Of a stretch of 64,000 bases of DNA, positions 58,631 through 64,000 are shown one piece after another. Origin of the DNA: Pholiota molesta (lineage: Eukaryota > Basidiomycota > Agaricomycetes > Agaricales > Strophariaceae); the NCBI GenBank assembly GCA_014925825.1, contig JACGCK010000070.1, forward strand, positions 172,976 to 236,975, in the 5' to 3' direction. The translations under genes and the position numbers were made by a program. Position 1 is the stretch's first letter. Each line of letters begins with the position of its first letter. A model generated the notes under the pieces. The model was given only the letters and a program-made list of their open reading frames with translations. It ran no database searches and was not told where the DNA came from.

Positions 58631-60704
58631 ATGTCTACAGATTTGCCTTCAAACAAGCCTTCCAGGAAACAACAAGACGATGGCTGGTCATTTGACTTTC
58701 GGACGCCTTTGCACTATGCGGACTCCGATGATTCAGACAAGAAGACGGACCTCAGCTCCAGCTCTGGCCACAGTTTCATCAGAGGCCAAACTCCTGAAGA
58801 TATGAACTTGTCAACTCGAGAAGAAACTGTGGCCTACAAACCGAATCCGTTTAGTATTGCGAAGATCAACGCTGCATACCGTTCCAAAGCACCGAGCAAA
58901 CAGGCCAAGCCTACTCACAATGCTCGGAATGCCGTACAGTCGACTCTTAAACCTGGACAGAAGACTCTGGCTGAGGGTTTCGAGGTTCAGAAAAGAGAGC
59001 TCTGCTGCCTGCTCGTGCTGTGCCTCTGGCATCTCAGATCATCGTTTCAAATTCTACAGCTCCGACCAAAGAACAGATCCCAGTCAAACTGACGACGCCT
59101 CCACCTCAGTTGCTTGCAGCTTTTTCTCCAACGAACGTTCAGCCTGTGTTCCATGATTCCTTGAAAGAGAACCGTCACAAAGCCTCTCAAAGTGCGCATA
59201 TATTAACCAACGATCGCTCTCGTACAGGTTCTACATCAGTGTTTCTGTTTCTATTGGCTTCAATCTCACTTGAATATTGCGCTTCGCACTTTGATTTTGC
59301 TAGACAAGGCCTCTCAGCCCAGTTACAAGAATAACAGTCTTGCATTGAGTCGGAGCCCAGTCATGTCCTTCTCATCTCCTGTCCCTCAGCCAAGTCGCTC
59401 TGCTCGAACCGTCGAGAACGCTGACTCCTTTCCTGCCTACTTTTCCTCTCCAATAAAACCGCCATCGAGTTACAATCGCCGGTTTGTGCCACCCCGGCCG
59501 TTCAAAGACCCCCATAACCGTCATCCAAAGCACCTGCCAGGGTAAATCCTCTGCTGCATGCCTTCCAAGTCCGTAACGGTCCTTCTGGGTCTGGACGCAC
59601 AGGCCATGAGCCGCTGAACACGAGTTTGCCATCCAAACATTTCTAGAGTCTGTGTATATGCGGCCTGACCTTTATCTAGGAAGAGAATTACCTGTCCTTC
59701 GTGGATCCACTGAAAGAAGTGTCAAATATGAAGACAGCCTGGACGATTCCACTTCCTTCCTTCGCCTCCAAGATGAAGTGAACAAATTTGAAACTTCCGA
59801 CGAGATCGATTTTAGCTTGTATCGCGATGAGACTGTACATCATCATCTCGTCGCTCAGCACCAACACACGCCTGTCAAGAATGAGATTGTTCCAACGCTT
59901 CCTCCTGTTTCAAGCGTCTCAGTATTCCCTAACGAAGCCAGAACTAAGACGCGATCCAAACAAGACGCCTATCTCTTTTCTGTCGAAGATCCCGATGAAG
60001 AATGGACCACCCTGCCTTCTCGGAAAAAGAAAAAACCCAAGTCTCTTTGAGTCGCATCTGCACATTTTGCCTCGAGCTAATGCTTTTCATGTTCCTTTGG
60101 CAGTACGCCTACTCGATCAGCTGCGCCGAAGTTTACGAAGCCATTTCGTTTGCCAGGCCTAGTACCGATACAGAAATCGGTGAAAACGCAAGGTGACATT
60201 ACTTACAGACGCGTCCATACCTATCTTCCGCCGCCGCCACCGCCAGCACTACTCCCTAAGAATACATTGCATAAAACTGAACCTATACCCGAACCGAAAT
60301 CAAATCGACAAGAGTATCGCCAACAGGATCTTGTAGAAGAAATCGAGCAATTCAGCGATAGCATGCCTTTGGACAAGGTCCTGAAAGACGAGGAAGAAAC
60401 GACTTTCGCGTTCGGCGCAGAGGCGTATCCGTCTCCGAGGAAGATACACCTTCCTCGCCCCGTCATATCGCAAAGCCACAAACGTCATGCCGCTGAGCCT
60501 GATGCACACGGCGCCTCCGAACTCGGGAGTCCCGCCAAAACCACCGCCTACCGGCCGCCCTCTCCTCCAACGTCTGACCTTCCCGTACCTGCTGATGACG
60601 ACGCCGGTGAGAAAGAAGTGCACGTCGAGGTCGACGTCAAGAAGATCAGGAAGGACTATCGGTCCACGAAAGCTCTCAGACAGAAGGTTTTGCTTTATTC
60701 GTGA
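58631..60704 (+). CDS. Unrecognised low-complexity, probably nuclear protein
   Basis: Coding exons start MSTDLPSNKPSRKQQDDGW at 58631 and run to a stop at 60704. Conserved-looking pieces: WSFDFRTPLHYADSDDSD, NPFSIAKINAAYRSKAPSKQ, PPPQLLAAFSPTNVQPVF, SPIKPPSSYNRRFVPPRPF, DEEWTTLPSRKKKKPK (a nuclear-localisation-like basic run), FTKPFRLPGLVPIQKS, a polyproline stretch YLPPPPPPALLP and an acidic/Lys C-terminus ending KALRQKVLLYS. Frame changes are partly introns and at least one is a missing base (near 58998). Composition (Ser/Pro/Lys, disordered) suggests a regulatory or DNA-associated protein; no domain was recognised and no function is assigned. Confidence 0.6.
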
Positions 60705-61328
60705 TTTTTCGTTGAAACGAGTTCCTCATCTGTTTGCAATATTGTCATCATCCTAGTAGCGCAGACGGGCGTGTGCGGAGGTGTGGAATATGTTGGGACT
60801 TGAGAGCTGTGGTGCTGTTTGTAAAGACGGGGATGAGGTGACGATGGATGGGAACAAGGAAATCGAGATTGTGGCTTGGACGAATGATTGCTTGATGGAC
60901 AGAAACTGACAGTTTGGTGTACGCTGTAAAGTGTAGGATTACTTCTGGGACTCAAACGCTGAATGTGCAATTGATATGTGCCGAGAATACTAGTTATGGT
61001 CATTGGAATCGCAATGTGCCTGCAATGAAGCAGATTAGGTTTGTGCAACAACCTTTCTGTTCAATGGCCCACCTGGCTGAGGCGACTGAATCATGCGTAG
61101 CTGTCCATGTCGACTTCGGTGTTCGGCTGAGGTTTTGGCAATCCGTCCTATCGACCACTGAAGAGCGCCCATCGTATGCCTTCATAAACATCATTCAGAA
61201 AGGTTGACCGTGAAAGCTCCGCCTTCTTAGTCGCAGCCAATTGCTGTCGTTTCTTCCAATGCTCTGAGTCGACAGAATCTGCAGTATTAAATTAATTCTA
61301 CATTATAGAGATATTACGGGTATACCGA
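60705..61328. other. Spacer between two convergent genes
   Basis: 3' flanks of the proline-rich protein and of the oxidoreductase-like protein. Frames here lack motifs. Confidence 0.5.
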
Positions 61329-62003
61329 CTAACGCGATCCGTCTACTTCTGCATCATTCTTGTGTTTCAGCGCTAGCTGCCGTTCCATCTCCTCGAACGC
61401 ATTCAAAATGGCGTCCTTCCGCGGCCCCCGTTCTGTATCTGACGCAGCGTCTTTCGGTCGGATTTGGGCAGGCCATTCTTCTTCGGGAATATGAAGCCCA
61501 GTAAGGGAGGCTCGTAGTGCTGCTACAGCCTCCTTGTAGGCCTCGAGCGATTCCTCGTAAAGATCGTAGACACAAACAGCACATCCTGACATACAGCACT
61601 CTGATATTCTGTGTCAGTCTTCCGATCATGCTTCCCCAAGTAAGGAATTTGCGCGCACCATCATCGGCCGGAGGTTTAGGCTCTTCGGGACCTGGAACCC
61701 ATGGAACAGTGGCACACGCTTCGCGCGAGCTCTCTTCAGAGGTGCGTGCTGAGAAGTCTCAGGGTTCGACGCATCGTATTCCTCAAACGCTTCGAGCTCG
61801 CTTGACCGAGCCATCTTCTGCCGAAGTGAGTTTTCGAGGCGTTTCCACCTGTTCGACAGGTCCTGGCCACCCCGAGAGGGTCTGCGCAGTGGATTCGTGT
61901 GCTTGGTGCCTTCAGATATACTCCCAGGGTGTTGGAGATTGGTAGAGGTCATCGAGCGACGCCCGAGAGCGGCGAGATATGGGACTTTGTAGGAACGGAG
62001 CAT
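61329..62003 (-). CDS. Mitochondrial oxidoreductase-like-domain protein (OXLD1 type)
   Basis: The start at 62003 gives MLRSYKVPYLAALGRRSMTS, a mitochondrial presequence. After a variable region rich in Arg/Glu comes VPWVPGPEEPKPPADD, then a short intron (donor GATG-GTGCGC, acceptor ATCAG) restoring DDECCMSGCAVCVYDLYEES, the exact signature of the oxidoreductase-like N-terminal family (CCxSGCxxCVxDLY). The tail is helical (EEMERQLALKHKNDAEVDGSR). One base is missing near 61750 between ETSQHA and EESSREACATV. The human relative OXLD1 is mitochondrial; its molecular role is unsettled. Confidence 0.83.
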
Positions 62004-62505
62004 GGAAACATTGCGTGGCGTATGGTAGCTATGTCGTCGTCGGGTGTTCACGTTAACAAATTTCAGGGGGTGCCAGTGAGGCCTGAGGCCTTGAGAACGG
62101 ATATTTGGATCGCAACCTCAGCGAAGTGGTGGTTCAGTTGAAAAGCAACGTTTGCTTACGGGACCGCCATTGCCAAATCACTATCAGCAAACGTCATCAC
62201 ATGTAACACATGTGACATGAACATTTTCTCCTCTCCGAGTCCTTGAGTCCTTGTGCTTCAAGTTGTCATTTATTGATTTTTGCTGAGAGCAAGCTCGGAT
62301 CCAAAGCAAAAAAAAAATCATCTCGTGTTCGAATTCAAATATCGCGTGGCGATTTAGCATAATGGATGGTATGTGCCAAAATTCAAAGTCATGCTGAATT
62401 AAATAGACTATCATTCACGCGTACTTAACCTACTACTTATGCTAGTAATCGAAGCATATCCGGAGTTCTTGCGCACGAACACGATAAGAAACATGACAGG
62501 TAGAT
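62004..62505. other. Spacer between OXLD1-like gene and P450
   Basis: Contains an A9-10 run near 62310. No tRNA cloverleaf or gene was recognised. Confidence 0.5.
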
Positions 62506-64000
62506 CTACTCGAAATTCGAGACGTAGTTATGAATGAGTTCTCCGGCTTTGCTATATCGTGGTGTGATGGTACACTTGAAGGGTTCTGGTTGACTTTTCA
62601 GGGCGTCAGATATACACACCGGTCTGATTTCATTTAGGAAGACTTACAAAGTAACCCCGATCGATACTTCATGCTGGGCTCGATGACTACTCCGTCTTCG
62701 TCGCGTGCTTTTGAGATGGTGAACGTGGCCAGGATGGAAGCTAGGCTAATCCATATATTAGATAGCGCAATATGTGATCCGGGACAAATTCTAGAATACA
62801 GTTCAGCATAAGAATGAAATTACCGGCAGTCATCCAATCAAACGAAGACATGCTCACCGACGTCCGAAGCCAAATCCAACATCAGCAGGATCAAGAATCG
62901 AAGGATCGAGCTCGCCATTTTTTAGGAATCGTTCGGGCATGAAGGCCCTTGGATTAGGGTACATTTTCTCGTCGTTGAGTATAGCCCTGTTCAAGTCATA
63001 TGTAAGTGTCGACATATAGAGCGCGAAGAAATCATTTACCAGATGTTGCCTATTATGAGGGATTGTCCGGGATGAGGTATCCCTGGTACTCGTCATCCTG
63101 TTCAAGAAAATGCGGAATGCCTGTCCGGAATAAGTAAAAGAAATAAGGTGTTCCCTTCATGAGATCTACTGACCAATAGGCCCTGGGGTATTCCATCTTA
63201 GGTTCTATATTAGCTTGGGCTACTACGAATACCGAGAGACGCCAACCTCTGGACTTCCTTGATCAAGGCCGAAACGTAAGGCAGGGATGGCTCATCGTTC
63301 AGTTCGGGAAGTCCGTTCCCGTCCAATTACTCTGTCAAGCTCTTCCTGCGCCTTTAATTGAGCCTCTGGAAAAGACAGCATGGCTAGGAAGAAAGTGAGT
63401 ATCACGGCTTTCGTCTACTTGTGCCACCTAATTCGAATTTCATGAATCATTTTGCAGTATGAGCAAAGCTTCCAGGCACGAACCAATAAATACTACACCC
63501 GCAACATCCTTGATCAGATTCTCTTGTGCGCCAACATCCTCTGAGAGCTTGATGTCTTCCAAAGAGCTCGGAACAAAACCATCCAATGCATTGCCCTCCG
63601 CCTAAAAAAGAAATGTATGTCAACAAGCACTCGTACATTTACCGATGGGTGAACAAACTCGCCATGATTTTGGATTTTATGAACAGGTTCATCACGGAGT
63701 TTGTAAACCATTTCTCCCATTGCGCCGACGATTATTGAAGGGAGATCCTGATATGAACCGCGACACAACGGTAGCAGCCAGGGAATCGAATCAAGAATAC
63801 CCGAAATTGGAACCGCAGTGGAGGACAATGCGACCATGACTTCTTCTGCGAGACTGATGTAAGGGTCATTGCTCTGTTTCGTTTTGTGCCATATGTCGCC
63901 ATATGGAGAGTACCACCTATAAAACTGAAGTGGGCAGCGTCAGCGAATTCTATTGATAACGTCGGCCTACTCACTGGCTGATATGATCTAAATAATTCTC
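62506..64000 (-). CDS. Cytochrome P450 (C-terminal two thirds, runs off right edge)
   Basis: A membrane-bound monooxygenase, probably ER-anchored; the N-terminal anchor lies beyond the window. Visible pieces in order: SISLAEEVMVALSSTAVPISG-type substrate region (about 63850), YQDLPSIIVGAMGEMVYKL, DVGAQENLIKDVAGVVFIG (I-helix region), EELDRVI and PYVSALIKEVQR (K-helix ExxR), RWNTPGPIG, then AILNDEKMYPNPRAFMPERF (PERF region). The haem loop FGFGRR-ICPGSHIA is split by an intron, and the C-terminal end PFKCTITPRYSKAGELI reaches a stop at 62506. It resembles the OrdA/CYP5144-like clans common in Agaricomycetes. Exons are very short, as usual for these genes. Confidence 0.85.

Noticed and set aside
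62280..62380. tRNA-like TTCGAATTC near the A-run
   Set aside because: No acceptor or anticodon stem can be formed around it.
570..64000. A functional cluster of cell-cycle genes (ECO1, MLH1, cyclin B, RPN1, TAO3)
   Set aside because: These are universal single-copy genes on both strands with no shared promoter architecture; co-location is most simply chance.

Overview
The window is nuclear DNA of a filamentous basidiomycete, most likely an Agaricomycete. It is dense with protein genes split by many 45-65 bp introns (GT...AG, CTNAC-like branch sites). It carries fungal orthologues of ECO1, TAO3/Mor2/Furry, MLH1, RPN1, mitochondrial uS15, B-type cyclin and HPM1, plus families typical of mushroom genomes (MYND-finger proteins, F-box proteins, P450, S1/P1 nuclease, type-B carboxylesterase). 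No rRNA, tRNA, CRISPR array or complete transposon was recognised.

Layout. 0-2 kb: edge fragment, then ECO1 (-). 2.2-10.5 kb: tandem array of three MYND-finger paralogues (-); the middle copy is intact and the outer two are frame-disrupted. 10.9-18.5 kb: very long TAO3/Furry gene (+), tail-to-tail with MLH1 (-, 18.7-21.5 kb). MLH1 shares a 273-bp divergent promoter with a CBS-domain protein (+). 22.7-25.5 kb: seven-TM, receptor-like membrane protein (-). 25.5-27.2 kb: gene-poor. 27.2-30.5 kb: RPN1 (-), divergent from mitochondrial uS15 (+, 30.9-31.9 kb). 32.9-34.8 kb: B-type cyclin (-). 35.4-37.3 kb: intact F-box protein (+). 37.7-46.1 kb: duplicated accessory block with a D-2-hydroxyacid dehydrogenase, a decayed second copy of it split by a solo LTR, and three AsaB/CmcJ-like hydroxylase/desaturase genes, all +. 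46.2-52.2 kb: F-box gene fragment (-), S1/P1 nuclease (-), serine esterase (+) and a damaged F-box paralogue (-). 52.9-64 kb: unknown 410-aa protein (-), HPM1 (+), type-B carboxylesterase (-), unknown proline-rich protein (+), mitochondrial oxidoreductase-like protein (-) and a cytochrome P450 (-) running off the right edge.

The housekeeping genes belong to unrelated processes (cohesion, polarity, mismatch repair, proteasome, mitochondrial translation, cell cycle), so they are neighbours rather than one system. The accessory part (37.7-46.1 kb) is the only region that looks like a co-duplicated functional unit. Dehydrogenase plus AsaB-like oxidase is consistent with a small metabolite-modifying locus, but the substrate is unknown.

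Caveat for every reading frame here: at more than 20 places in at least 12 unrelated genes, a conserved protein frame is broken in a way that one missing base explains; none needs an extra base. The strongest reading is uncorrected single-base deletions in the assembly, so 'frameshift' in the entries below should not be taken as pseudogenisation without read-level checks.
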